A stretch of DNA of 64,000 nt from Hysterangium stoloniferum (Eukaryota; Basidiomycota; Agaricomycetes; Hysterangiales; Hysterangiaceae). A program made the translations under genes and the position numbers. A model generated the notes under the pieces. That model worked only from the letters and a program-made list of their open reading frames with translations, was not told the DNA's origin and ran no database searches. The stretch lies in the NCBI GenBank assembly GCA_015178975.1, contig WHVD01000012.1, positions 558,001 through 622,000 on the forward strand, written 5' to 3'. Shown one piece after another: positions 44,101 through 55,238 of this stretch; position 1 is the stretch's first letter, and every line of letters starts with the position of its first letter.

Positions 44101-44838
44101 ACAGGACAATTGGAAATCCCTTCTCCCGATCGCGGAATTCGCCTACAATAACTCTCCGAATGCAACTACCGGCGTATCTCCTTTTTTCGCCAACAAAGGC
44201 TATAATCCGAATCTCACCGTACATTCCAAATGAGATTTGGCTTCTGTCCGTGCTCAAGAATTTATTACTGACCTTGACGAATTACATCAAGAACTTCAGA
44301 AAGCTATTTCTTCCGCACAGGAATATTATCAACGTTCCGTGGACAAAAACAGGATCCCGCCTCCTAATTTTAAAATTGGTGATCAGGTTTTTGTAAAAGC
44401 TCAATTTTTCCGTACTACCCGACCTTCTAAAAAACTCGCTGAGAAATTCTTAGGACCTTTTGAAATTATAGCACAAGCCGGTTCACTCTCATGGACTCTC
44501 CGACTTCCCGACAGTATGCGAGCAGTCCATCCCGTTTTCCACGTTTCCATGTTAGAACCTTGTGTTCCTAACTCAATCCCGGAACGTATTCAACCTCCGT
44601 CCCCTCCGGTCATCATTGATGGAGAACCCAAATTTGAAGTTTCCGAAATTTTGGATTCTAAAATTGACAATCGCTGACGTACTTGTAAATTGCTCTATTT
44701 AGTCAAATGGGCAGGTTATGAAGGTACCGACGAGGAAGCTTCATGGATATTGGCCACGGAACTAGGACACGCTATGGAAATTGTCACTGATTTCCACACG
44801 GCTTATCCAAGTAAACCCGGACCTTTATCGTCACTCTA
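41156..44838 (+). pseudogene. Gypsy-B2 pol: protease, RT, RNase H, integrase, chromodomain
   Basis: Order seen: protease (FRALIDSGSTHCFVD, catalytic DSG; VLGYNWL), RT (GFIRPSKSPYGTPVLFVQK, LCVDFRGLNSIT, MPFGLTNAPSAFQRF, VYLDDILVF catalytic), RNase H (VETDTSDYAIAAILS, YDVHDKELLAIF), integrase (HDHPISGHYGINNT ... CTTYLR zinc region; VVVDRFSKQ, HVTSD, YHPEGDGQTERVNQ), and chromodomain (EILDSKIDNR; YLVKWAGYEGTDEEASW). Four TGA codons break it: 42251, 43943, 44231 and 44675. Each can be explained by CGA to TGA; at 44675 copy B1 still has CGA. It ends with TAA after KPGPLSSL. Confidence 0.95.
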
Positions 44839-44937
44839 ACCCTTTTCTGTTTTCTTTCTGTTCAGTTTCCGTCACTCCCGACACTTCCGATATCACACTC
44901 ATTTTAGGTTTTGCAAGTCAAAAAAATATTATTAGGA

Positions 44938-46082
44938 CTATCTGAAAGTCTCTGACACCCCAAATCCTCCTTCCATTTCCACTCCCATATCATCGGCAAT
45001 CTCCGCAATTTCCACCATATCCTGCACCTCTTCATCCTCACTCTCTGATTCTTCCGGCCCATTTCCTGACGCCCACCTCTTTTCGACACATTCTGCCAAC
45101 GGATCATTAGGCTCTTCCCGTGCCTTATCGGAAAACCTCTCGGATACTGCGATAACACCAATGCTAACCATTATCTTCTCCAGGAAATCGTTTTGCCTCC
45201 GGAAATTCCAGACCAACGAACAGAAACCCTTCTCCTGGATATCATTGTGGCAATCCATTGTGTCCTGCATTTTCATGACTTCCATCCCGATAAAAACCAA
45301 CGCGTCGACAGTTTCCTTGAGGAGCTCAATGCCCGTATTATCCGTTTTCGGCGTTTCAGTTTCCGCAGCTTTGGCCGCTCCTGAACTTTCCACGTCGTTA
45401 GTTTTTGGAGTCTTCTCACCCTTTGGAACCCTTTTCGAGGCGAGGGTGCACGGAAGTTTGAGGACCACACAGGGATAACAAGTCCCACCCCATTTTACCT
45501 TCTGTTTCCAACATGTCATATTCCGTATGGAACATCGATAACACGGAGTTTCATGGACGATTTCCATCCGTTCCGGAGCCTTGACCTTTTGTTTCTGTTT
45601 CGGAAGATTAGTCAATTACTGATCTTATGCAGATGCACTTACTTTAGGACTCAAAGGCCCAGCTTCTCCCTCTACCTCCACCTCCACGGCTTTTCGCTGT
45701 ATGCAACAGTTATCGGTTGGAACCACAGAAAATTATGGACGGCACTTACCTTTCCTTCCTTTATCTCCTCATGTTGTTTTACCGCCTCTGATTCCCGCTG
45801 TAACTTCTCCGCCTCTTCCTTCTGTTTCTGAACCTTTGCCGTTTTCCGGATCCACACTTCCTTCTCTGCTTTCGCCCGCTCCAATTCCTGTTTTTCCGCC
45901 TCTTCCGCATCTTTCAACTCCTGCATCAACGCTTTTTCCTCCTCCTCCTGTCGTCGTTTTAACTCCTCCATTTTTTGGTGTTTTTGTTGAAGTTCTGCGA
46001 CCTTCGACATTTTTTGAAGAACGGATAATTCGGTATCTGAGTCTTCCGGGGTAGTGATGAATAACGGTCGACGAATCGACAT
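44938..46082 (-). CDS. Antisense accessory gene of gypsy-B2: coiled coil + Zn(II)2Cys6-like protein
   Basis: I read three exons, 45750-46082, 45643-45696 and 44938-45594, with introns of 53 and 48 bp (GTAAGT donors, ACAG acceptors) all in phase 0. They give 1044 nt, 347 residues, no stop. Start MSIRRPLFITTPEDSD; residues about 30-110 are a dense charged coiled coil (EELKRRQEEEEKALMQEL); exon 2 is acidic and ends GPLSPK. Exon 3 holds six Cys at 147, 150, 157, 168, 171 and 178, spacing 2-6-10-2-6, as in Zn(II)2Cys6 DNA-binding domains, with Lys/Arg-rich flanks. The tail is acidic (ESESEDEEVQD). It reads antisense to the element between pol and the 3' LTR, with its own TATA box. Function unknown; nuclear DNA binding or control of the element is inference only. 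Confidence 0.75.
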
Positions 46083-46130
46083 ACAAGTCGTGGATAAAGA
46101 AACAAAAATGTTAATTCGAATATCTGGAGG

Positions 46131-46138
46131 TTTTTATA
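46131..46138 (-). promoter_or_regulatory. TATA box of the antisense gene in gypsy-B2
   Basis: TATAAAAA on the minus strand in GAGTATAAAAACCTCC, about 50 nt upstream of the ATG at 46082. Conserved in copy B1. Confidence 0.6.
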
Positions 46139-46266
46139 CTCAAAACATCAGCTGAAACTCTCACCTCCATATTTGCGTAAATTTCACGACACATAACAGT
46201 CAGCCATCGCTTCAATCACTCAGTACCTAATCGCCTCTATGGGATTTCGGCCTAACAGGGGGGTAC

Positions 46267-46824
46267 TGTTACGACCCATTCCCGGATGTTTCAATATCCA
46301 ACTTCCGACTTCCGACTTCCGATCCCCGACTAGGGAACATCATAGTTACCGTATCATCCACATTCTTCCCTTGTTCTGCATTTGGTAATTTGTCCGTTGA
46401 CAAGTATTCACTCGTTTGTTTGTTGTATTCCCATCTTGGAATATTGTCTCCCTAATATGTCTTATTGTATTTCCATTTTAAGAACACTTCTGTTTCCATC
46501 TTATTATGGTCTTAGTTTGTAGTACAATAACGAGTAGACTTATATTAGTTTCCGCGAATTTGTACTTTACTTTAGATCTGATATCGACTTAGTTTCTTAT
46601 TCCTTCTCCCGTCTTTCTGTACGCTCAATATTCGGAACTCTTCGGAACTCTGAATATCCATATCTTCCGTCGTAAGTTTTACTTCTGAAATTAGGGACAT
46701 TGAGCGTTTGTGTAGAGGCGCAGCACATAAGCTGAAGCCGACGTCCTGACCCTATCCACGAGTTTCCGACTTCCCAGTTACTTTCCAATAGTTCCGGAAT
46801 AAGTTCCCGACATGGCACTTAACA
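46267..46824 (+). repeat. 3' LTR of gypsy-B2
   Basis: It is 558 bp and nearly identical to 39325-39889, which implies recent insertion. Hairpin module at 46717-46747. Confidence 0.96.
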
Positions 46825-46829
46825 GGTTG

Positions 46830-46924
46830 CTAGTTCCAATATGGCTCGTACTTTCTCTTGATGGGTCAAAAAACCTAACTGCGACACCTTGTGTCCGAGA
46901 AGGAGAATAGAGTTGTAGCCTACA
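46830..46924 (-). pseudogene. Gypsy-A RT fragment between two insertions
   Basis: On the minus strand it reads VGYNSILLLGHKVSQLGFLTH, the RT region after LSPKKC (50220). It lies between the DNA transposon and gypsy-B2. Confidence 0.88.
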
Positions 46925-49900
46925 TAAGGTAGGCATCACTTTAGTTCAGCACCTGTGTATGTAAGCAAAAAAGTGACCTACTCACACTCCTTTCTGTGCT
47001 TCCACAACATAGATAATATGTAATTAAAGCCCAGGGAAGTGGAGTTGGGATCCATTCCTCCAGTTCTCAGGTTTAAAACTTGAAAAATAATTCACCCTTG
47101 CCAAGTAGTAGGACTTACAAATTTTAACTTTTTTTTTGAGTCTCTGAATGCTTAAAAACTCGTTTCCATGTGATTCTGAGATTTTCAAAATTTCGCAAGT
47201 GTCAGTATTGGCCGCTTACATAATCATCACGTGATATATTGGGCAGCCTTGTTTTAAGGGCCTAAAATTGGGAAAGAAAACTGTATTAAATTCAAATATA
47301 TGTACTTATCTTACTACATAAAAATTCTCCTAAGAAAAAGAGGGTATAGCTGCACATGTACTTGTGCAGTAAGCTGTGCACTTGATCACAGGCCACATTA
47401 CATAAGCAGTGCAGTGGCAAATGCACAGTTGCACAGTTCTACTACCATGCCTCAGAAGTCTAAAGCTGCACAATCTCGCATCAAAAACCTTGGATCCAAG
47501 GCACAACAAAAGCCCTCAGTGACAATCAAGGATGTCCCAGATAATGATGACTTCAATTGCAAACCAGTTTCTCTCAATCTAGATCAAAGCAATGAAAGGA
47601 TGTATGAGGAAGCATTTATTGTGGATGAAGAAGATGGATCTCTCACCTTGGTAGGCTTTCTTGATGACTTTGAGGAAGAACCTCTACTAGATCTTGCTCA
47701 TGATTTGGACTCGGATGATGAAAATGATGAAAATCCTAGAGATAATTACCCAGAGATTCAAGAACTCTCTGACCTGGAACAGTTCTCAAGGATACTTGCT
47801 GAGGCACAGAGGATAGCAGTTGAGGCTGAAGATGAGAGGTTAAAGGAAAACAGGCGACCAAAGAAATATCTCAAAAACTCTGCACGAACAAAACGAAGGC
47901 ATAAACAGATTGGAAAGGACCTAGAGAAGCAAGGTTACCTTTCCATTAGGACATGGTTTGCAAAAGCCAATGCTGCAGAGAGTGAGGTTAATGAGGTTGC
48001 TAGGGGGCAGAATTCTGAGTCAGATGTGGAAATGGCCACCCTTGACAAAGATCAAGAGAACATATCTGCTGGAAAAAGCGACTCAGTGAGTTTGATCTTA
48101 TGGACTGCTGTGGTTATTGTTCTACTGACCAAATATTATTAGTCAATTGAAGAAATTGAAAGACAGGTTAACACTGAAATATATCCACCTTCCAAAGCTC
48201 ATGAAAAGGTTGAAGAGCTCCTTCAGGCACTACGAGAAGGCCAAAAACCTGGGGACAACACTCTATCCACAGAATCTGATATCATACTGGATCAATTAAA
48301 TTACAAGGACTTACCAAAGCTTCGGCAAGCCTGTGCAGCATTGACTGTGAAGAGCAAAGATAAGAAAATTGATGTTCTCTTTCGAGGACGGCTTACTGGG
48401 ATGGTTGGGACATTGAACCTTTATCTTGACCCACAGCTCTCATATACCTGGCGCGAGGCTTCTCTTATTGCATCAAAATCACAAAGCCATGGAGTTAGCC
48501 ATGCATGCAATCTGCGAACATGGATACATCAGTTCCTGGGTTCTGGAAAATTACCTCTTCACAGATATGGAAAGCTATGGGGTACCCTTCTTGATGATGA
48601 GGACTTTTCACAAGCAATACAGATTCACCTGTCTGGAATTGCCAAGACCAACTATATCCAAGCTCAGGATATTGTTGACTTCATGCAGACACCAGAAATG
48701 CAAGAAAGGCTTGAGGAGATTGGTTCCAATAAAAAGAAGATATCAATACATACCACACAACGGTGGCTCCATAGGATGGGATGGCAATATGGGAGGAAAA
48801 GGAATGGTATGTATGTTGATGGCCATGAGAGGGAAGATGTTGTCAAATACCAGATGGAATTTATTGAACGGTGGAAAGTCTATGACAAGCGGATGTATTC
48901 ATATGATAATGATGGAAACCATGAAGGTGAACTCACTGGATTCCCTGTCCCACCTGGCCAACGTTTCCAGCTCATTCTTATCACCCATGATGAATCAACA
49001 TTTTATGAGACTGACCGTCAGAAAACCATGTGGGCCCATCAATCAGATAAAGCAGTCCCATTAAAGAAGGGGGAAGGTGTTTCTCTCATGGTCTCAGATT
49101 TTTTGACCATTGAATGGGGAAGATTGCAAAGTGAGGATGGCATGGAGTGAGTTAATCTTGCACTCTAAATTTAGAATTACTATTTAATCTATGAAATGCA
49201 GGTCAGCACGCATTGTCTTCAAAGCAGGAAAAAATCGTGATGGCTACTTCTCATCTGATGACTTGATCACACAAGTTGACACAGCCATCGATATTTTTGA
49301 AGGACGGACAAATGGGTTTGCAACAGGTCTGTTCATTTTTGATAATGCACTGAGCCATCAGAAGCGTGCAGATGATGCACTTTCTGCAAGAAAGATGCCA
49401 AAGTATCCATCTGCAACCTGGGTTCATTGCAAAGGAGGCTCTCACATGCGAAATACTGTGTTAGCAAATGGAGACACCCAGTCCTTTTATTTTGAAGAGG
49501 ACCATCCTACAATGCCTGGATGGTTTAAAGGGATGGAACAAATCATCCGGGAATGAGGCCTATGGAGGGAAAGTGGCTTACTTGCACAATGTGAAGGTTT
49601 TAAATGTGTACAAGGAAAAACTGACTGTTGCTGCCGTCGCCTTCTTTTTACCCAACCAGACTTTGTGGCACAAAAATCTCAACTTGAAGAGTTCATCACA
49701 TTGCGGGGTACATCTGTGACTTCTACCCAAAATATCACTGCAAGCTTAATTTTATTGAGCAGTATTGGGGTGCAGCAAAGTTCCATTACCGAAACACCCC
49801 CAAAACCAATAACATTGTTGAGATGGAAAAGAATATGCTTACATGCTTGGATGATATCCCTTTGCTTCAAATCAGAAGGTATTTCTCTTATCCTTCTGCC

Positions 49901-50219
49901 CACTATCTGATCTCATTGTTTTCCCATGCTAGATATGCAAATAGGTCTGCCTGGTTCATATCAGGTTATGATCTCGGACTGTCAGGAGTGGAGACTGCAT
50001 GGGTCAACAAAAGATACCATGGCCATCATACATTACCTCCAATCATGCTTGCACAAGTATGGCAAGCTCAAATTAATATGCCTGTACCATTATAGTGACT
50101 CCAATTTATTTTTTGACTTTGTAATAAATTTTTCAAAAATTTGATTCGCAAATTTGGCCGCTCTTGGCGCTTACTAATATGATTACATAAGGTGCTGAAT
50201 TAAAGTGATGCCTACCTTA
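46925..50219 (+). mobile_element. DDE DNA transposon (Tc1/mariner-IS630-like), TA target
   Basis: The terminal inverted repeats are about 27 bp (AAGGTAGGCATCACTTTA at 46927 and its complement ending at 50217), flanked by TA (46925-46926, 50218-50219), inside the RT of gypsy-A. The element is about 3.3 kb and holds one spliced transposase gene. Confidence 0.88.
47447..50094 (+). pseudogene. Spliced DDE transposase (DDE_3-like, Agaricomycete type), nearly intact
   Basis: It starts MPQKSKAAQSRIKNLG. Introns lie at about 48086-48141 (GTGAGT ... TTAG), 49148-49201 (GTGAGT ... GCAG) and 49880-49931 (GTATTT ... CTAG). Conserved blocks: THDESTFYETD (first Asp), SLMVSDFLTIEWG, KAGKNRDGYFSSDDL, FDNALSHQKRADDALSARKM (second Asp), CCCRRLLF, YPKYHCKLNFIEQYWG (Glu), ANRSAWFISGYDLGLSG. 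Two faults are visible: a TGA at 49554 where Arg is expected before GL, and a frameshift near 49700. The N-terminal 200 residues are charged and probably bind the ends. Cut-and-paste transposase by family knowledge. Confidence 0.85.
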
Positions 50220-52028
50220 GCATTTTTTGGGAGAAAGAATGATGCCAGCCAAAATTATTGCTTGTAATACTCGGTCCAGGTGCTCGATATGATCCTCCCA
50301 GGTCTTAGAAAAGATTACTATATTGTCTATGTAGACTAAACAGAATATCCACAGATAGGGTGCCAGCATGTTTTGCATGACTCGCTGGAAAATGGAAGGT
50401 CTGTTCCTTAATCCGAAAGGCATCCTTCTAAATTGCCATAGTCCTCAATGTGATCGAAAGGCCATTTTGTGTCGGTCTTCCTCCAGCATTTCTAGTTGGG
50501 TAAAACCAGCTAGGGCATCGAACAAGGATAGAACATTGGATCCTGAGAGTGCTTGCATAATTTCTGATTGTCAGGGCAACGGGAACTCGTCTGGGATAGT
50601 GAGGCCGTTCAGTTTTTGATAATCAATGACCACGTGAGGCTTATTATTACGATAGACTATGAAGGCAGGCACTACCCAAGGGCTTTTTAAAGGTTCAATG
50701 ACTCCTTGTTGGAACCAGGTGTCCATTTGCTCATCTATGACCTTCCTGTTAGCAGGGGAAGTTTGAAACATTGGTACAGACACTGGTTGCGCATCGGTTT
50801 TCAGTGGGATAGTGGCCTTGCTGTCTACTTGGCCCAGTCTTCCATCAACTCCAAACGCTTGCACGTTCTTAGTCAATATTGAGCTAAGGCAAGGATAACG
50901 TCAGGAGGGACGTCAGGTCCTAAATTGACCAATTTATGCAGATCCTCCGAGGAGAGCTTCTCCAAGGAAGGAACTTCTGAAGTCTTTGGGCCTGCAGGAT
51001 CGAAGTCATCTACCACCTCATTCCCTAAGGGTACCATAGATAGTCAGGGACTGGAGGTATTGTCTTCTTCCAGCTTGAAGATGCTTTCTATGAAGTGGGT
51101 GATCTTCGAGCTTGCGACTCGCATCAATTCCTCTTCTGCTTGGGATCGAGGCTTTTGGGCCCAGGCTCAGGCATCGTGAATTAGACCTATGATCTCTCCT
51201 CTTCTGATAGTTTGAGGAGTTAAGGTTGGATTAGCCAGCGGCACCATACTCTTTTCTTTAGAGATAGCGGTTGTGGGAGCAGCAAGGATAGTCCCATCTT
51301 CGTTCTGTAAAACTATGCCCTCCACAATCCATTCCCTGTCCTCTAGGTACCCAGTAAAGATGGGTATTAACCTAACCGACTTGGGCTCTATCGTGCAATC
51401 TTCCAGGGCTCTCGCGACTCTCTCAGCACGCATGCCCTTGTCGGGTTTGGACGTTAAATTAGTCGGCATGATTAGTTCGTCTTCCAGTGGGATCTTGTTG
51501 GCTGAAAAGGCCAACAGGACAGGTTCATTGGAGGAGCTGGCAGGAATGAATCCTGCCCTCCCAGGGAGGATTAGTCTTGATCCCAGGGGTTGATCTCACA
51601 ATGTTCCTATCTCATAGTTGATATGGAAGTCTTCTCCTAAGAGGATAGGTACGGTCATCCCACGTACTATGTAGGTTTCCATGTTAAATCGCAGCAGGGT
51701 TCCTTTATTGTCCTTAAGGTAGACGGGAATGTTAATATAACCCAGTACTCGGGCACTCCCGGTAAGCTGTATTAATTGCAGCTGAAGTCCTTGCTTCAGC
51801 TTAGGCTGATCCTTCAGTTCTCGGTAGAATTCCTCTGACATGAGAGACAAATCGGCTCCAGTATCCAGTCTAATTTTGATTGGTTCTTCCCAATCGGGAT
51901 TCCCTACTCCTCTGAGTATATGTAGTGCTGAAACGCCAACACTAGAATATCCTCCCAGTGGCTCCCTTTTTCAGTATATGATTGAGGCGTCCTCTTTCAT
52001 TAGCTTACTGGATTGGGGATATTGTATT
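50220..52028 (-). pseudogene. Gypsy-A protease and RT, N-terminal part
   Basis: Protease: LDTGADLSLMSEEFY (about 51850; catalytic DTGA) and PILLGEDFHINYEIG. A linker follows with LIPIFTGYLEDREWIVEG. RT: DAQPVSVPMFQTSPANRKVI, GVIEPLKSPWVVPAF, HVVIDYQKLNGLTI, MPFGLRNRPSIFQRV, and the catalytic box, which reads YIDN (50322-50333) instead of YIDD. Ends at IILSPKKC at the DNA transposon. Stops and shifts occur near 50570, 50880 and 51595. Confidence 0.92.
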
Positions 52029-53398
52029 CTAGGTCGTTTCACCTCTTGTACCCAATAACCCTTCGACTATGCTCCAAAGGAAGGATCTGTGCGATCGACT
52101 GAATTCAGTGTGATGCTCATGATCCAAAGTAGTCCACCAGACTTTCACGTTTCCCTTGAGTCGTCTGGGAAGAGCAACACCTAGGATCATCATCATGGAT
52201 TCTGAAATTTCTGACAAGCTCATAACATCCATTATGTAGTCCAGTGCCTTAGACTGCGAGCCGTCATATTCTGGGAGATCAGACCATTTGATTTTGAGAT
52301 CATTGGTGTTCAAAGTTAACTTCCCAGTGTCGGTCTCAGGAGTGGCACTCCTAATGTTCTTATTAGCACCTGTTGGGCCTCCTGGGTTTCTTGGGTTTCG
52401 CCTTCTCTTGTCCCAATCTCTTCTGTGGTCCAAATTGCTGGATCTGTCAGAAGAATCCCCAGGCAATCCTCCCGGGGGAAAGAAGGGGGCTCGCGAGATC
52501 AGCAAAGGAGGGAGAGTTTTGTTTGGGTAAGGTTCCCCTCCCAGGTATTTGTCCAGTGATTCCTTCAACGAAAGTGGTAGCAAAGGAAGAACGATTTCGA
52601 TTTACAATGGATCTAATAGGGACGTTGGAGTGACTAACCGTTGTAAAGGGGGAAGCTACTTCAGACCCAAAAGCAACTCGACGGTGGGGAGTATCTGGCT
52701 CTTCGTTCCTTCGTGGTCTGTTTGAAGTTCCCGGTCCGCAGTCATCTTGGGGTGACACGCCGAGGGTCTTGATTCCACTGGCCAGAAGGACGGGTGCAAT
52801 AGATTTCTCGTGGAGTCTTCCCAAGATCTCCTCCCTCATATCCTGGGGAAAACTCTCGAGGATAGATTTACGGTTGAGAGAGCGCAGAAAGCTAGTGCCG
52901 GGGGATCCTTGGAGATCTCGAATGAAGGTCTCAAACGTATGAGCCGGAGAAGCGGGTACTTGGGTACTATCTTCATACAAGTGGAGAACTTCCATGAACA
53001 ATTTGTCTCATTTTTCATGGCAGCGAATGAGCCTATGTCGCAGGCTGTCATAGGTGAATGGGAGATTCGGAGAGGCTTCGTATAGGGATCTTTCCAATGT
53101 ATGTGTATAAAGATACCGGTAGTCCACCTTAGGTACTGTTCCGCCCCGATCTAGGATCACGTGTAGGATCTGTAATGTGTCATCGTGCATGGCCACTAAG
53201 TCAAGAATCCGTTCAAATAGTGCTAGCCTTATACATCCCCTTCCGGTGACATCAATAGTGACTAGTTCCTCAGACCACTCGGGGAGTTGCTCCGCCAGCT
53301 GATCTATAGTACCGATTCGGGAAAAGAAAGAATTGGTGATCACAATGCTATTCAACCTGCCTAGCCAGACGGACACTTCTTTCGGCATGTTGGGGTAT

Positions 53399-54752
53399 TG
53401 TGATGTATCAGCATCATATCATAATATCCTCTTAATTTTCTGTGGATTATTTAATATTCTTTCGAATTTATTGTATTTTTATTATATTTTTATTGTGAAA
53501 TATAAGGCTCTATTCCTTTTAACTTCGCATAATAATAGCATATATGAACTCATATTATGCTATTATATCTTAGTTAATTTATTATAATTTTTGACGAATT
53601 ATTTATATTTTATTTACTTAGTTATTACCTTTCGGCACCTTGCTGCAGCCTAGTTTGCGCATTTTTGGAGTCATGTGACTTATTAGATAAGCCTCCGGTG
53701 TTGGGATGTCACAAAGGTCACAAATGTGACTACCCGAGTCACACAAATCACGAATGTGACTACCCGAGTCACACAAGTCACGATTGTGACTACCGAGTCA
53801 CACAAGTCACGAACGTGACTACCTGAGTCATTATTAGATTCCGCCGACTCATCGTTTGCTTCCGTCCCGGGACCGCGGCCTTGAACCTTCCTGTTCAAGC
53901 AAGAGGTTAGAACCCTTGTCTCAGGGAAGGGAATCACATGATAAACAAAGGGTAAATAATGAGTAGAATATGAGGTCATTATGATCTCACTAATGACCTC
54001 ATAAACTAAATAGTTAGCTAATCATTGAGTTGTCAAAATGTATATAAGGAGGGCCAAGTTTCCAATAAAACAAATCTATCTCTCACATATTTTACAGTAC
54101 AGCACAGAAGCTTACCTCATCATCCTAAGGACAATAATAGCCTTAGTCTGATACACTCACTGCAAGCACCTACACTTGCAGCATCTTGAATCTTTGTCAG
54201 CAACTCCTGGACTTAGCTAATCATCTAAGTTCCCCAGCCTCACAGCTACCCTTTAGGCTTATTAATTAGATAATAAACCTAATAAGTATCTAAGTATCCT
54301 TACTGAAATCCCTGCCAATACTAGATTACTCAAGGCCCAGCCCTAAGTTTATTGAATTAATCAAGTACAAGCACTCAGATAATCCAATACATATTATTTT
54401 CTCTATTAATAAATTATTTAACACCTTGTTAAATAACTATTAATAGTTACAAATAAGCATACAAGAATCTGAAGCTCTTATATCAAGTCTCTGCCAAGTT
54501 ACTGTGCATATATTTAGCTTCCAGCCCCTATTCTCAAGGAATAGTTCTTTTATTGCTAAAAGAGTCATACACAGTTCTATTGAACCTTTCAATAATCAAA
54601 ATAAGCATTGATTTGAGTTGTTTAAGCTTCATAGCGCAACTCATTAATCTATCAGTATTTAAATTACTGGACCTTTGCTTGTTTTATTGTTGAAGCTCTG
54701 TGACACTATAGCATATATTGAGCTATCTAAGAGAATCCCCTGAATACATTAC
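53399..54752 (+). mobile_element. Solo LTR (family E), second copy, TSD ggtat
   Basis: It is 1354 bp with ends TGTGATGTAT / ATACATTACA, flanked by ggtat at 53394-53398 and 54753-54757. The gtatataaggag TATA box at 54042-54053 matches LTR-E1. The rest has diverged strongly. No ORF. Confidence 0.85.
53709..53830 (+). repeat. Short minisatellite of GTCAC/GTGAC dyads in LTR-E2
   Basis: There are four units of about 30-37 bp, each with gtcac-N4-gtgac (for example gtcacgaatgtgac) joined by tacccgagtcacacaa. It is the counterpart of the 17-unit array in LTR-E1 but with different spacers and linkers. Confidence 0.85.
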
Positions 54753-55238
54753 AGGTATCTGTCTAAGTAGTCCATAGCTACCGCGTCAACTTCCTTCTCT
54801 TCAATTTGTTCCGAGTAGTATTTGTCCCATTTGTCATTTGCTAGTTCAGCAAAATATACCTGACCCCTAAAGGGATTCTGCAGCATTACTTGAGGTGGTG
54901 GAAATTTTAGGCTGGTGTTGTTTTTGTTTGCTCAAGTGGTAAGGAGTCCAAGGGTTTCCGACGACTTAAAATAGGAGTTATCCTTACTCATTCCAGCAGA
55001 ATCACTTGTGGGGAGCCCGTGTTCACCTTGTGAGGGCTCCAAGACAGTATCGGCCTCTTGGGTCATTAGAGACAACTTTCGTGTCATGACATTACTGGAT
55101 AGCCCTAAGCCGGGGTATTCCTTTCTAGTCCGAGGGGCACCTGAAGGCGTAGTAATTTGGGTGGTTCTGCCACTGGTTAAGGTCATAATACTACTAGCTG
55201 ATTGTTTGCATGAATGAGGGTCTGGCCTGGATCACCAC

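Larger units (their letters stand above)
39325..46824 (+). mobile_element. Chromodomain Ty3/gypsy element gypsy-B2, TSD ggttg
   Basis: It lies between ggttg at 39320-39324 and 46825-46829, inside the RNase H/RT of gypsy-A. It is structurally complete at 7.5 kb: LTR, self-priming site, gag, pol with chromodomain, antisense gene, polypurine tract aacaggggggtac, LTR. It is disabled only by a handful of TGA codons. Confidence 0.97.
52029..55186 (-). pseudogene. Gypsy-A gag, split by solo LTR-E2
   Basis: It starts MTLTSGRTTQITTPSG at 55186, continues PPPQVMLQNPFRGQVYF and DKYYSEQIEEKEVDAVAMDY up to 54753, is cut by LTR-E2, and resumes NMPKEVSVWLGRLNSIVI at 53388. Later parts (52029-53000) include SFPQDMREEILGRLHEK, a Pro/Arg-rich linker and LKIKWSDLPEYDGSQSKALDYI with VKVWWTTLDHEH. 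Two frame changes are seen. No zinc knuckle was found. Assigned by position and by the gag-like YDGSQ...WW pattern. Confidence 0.75.
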
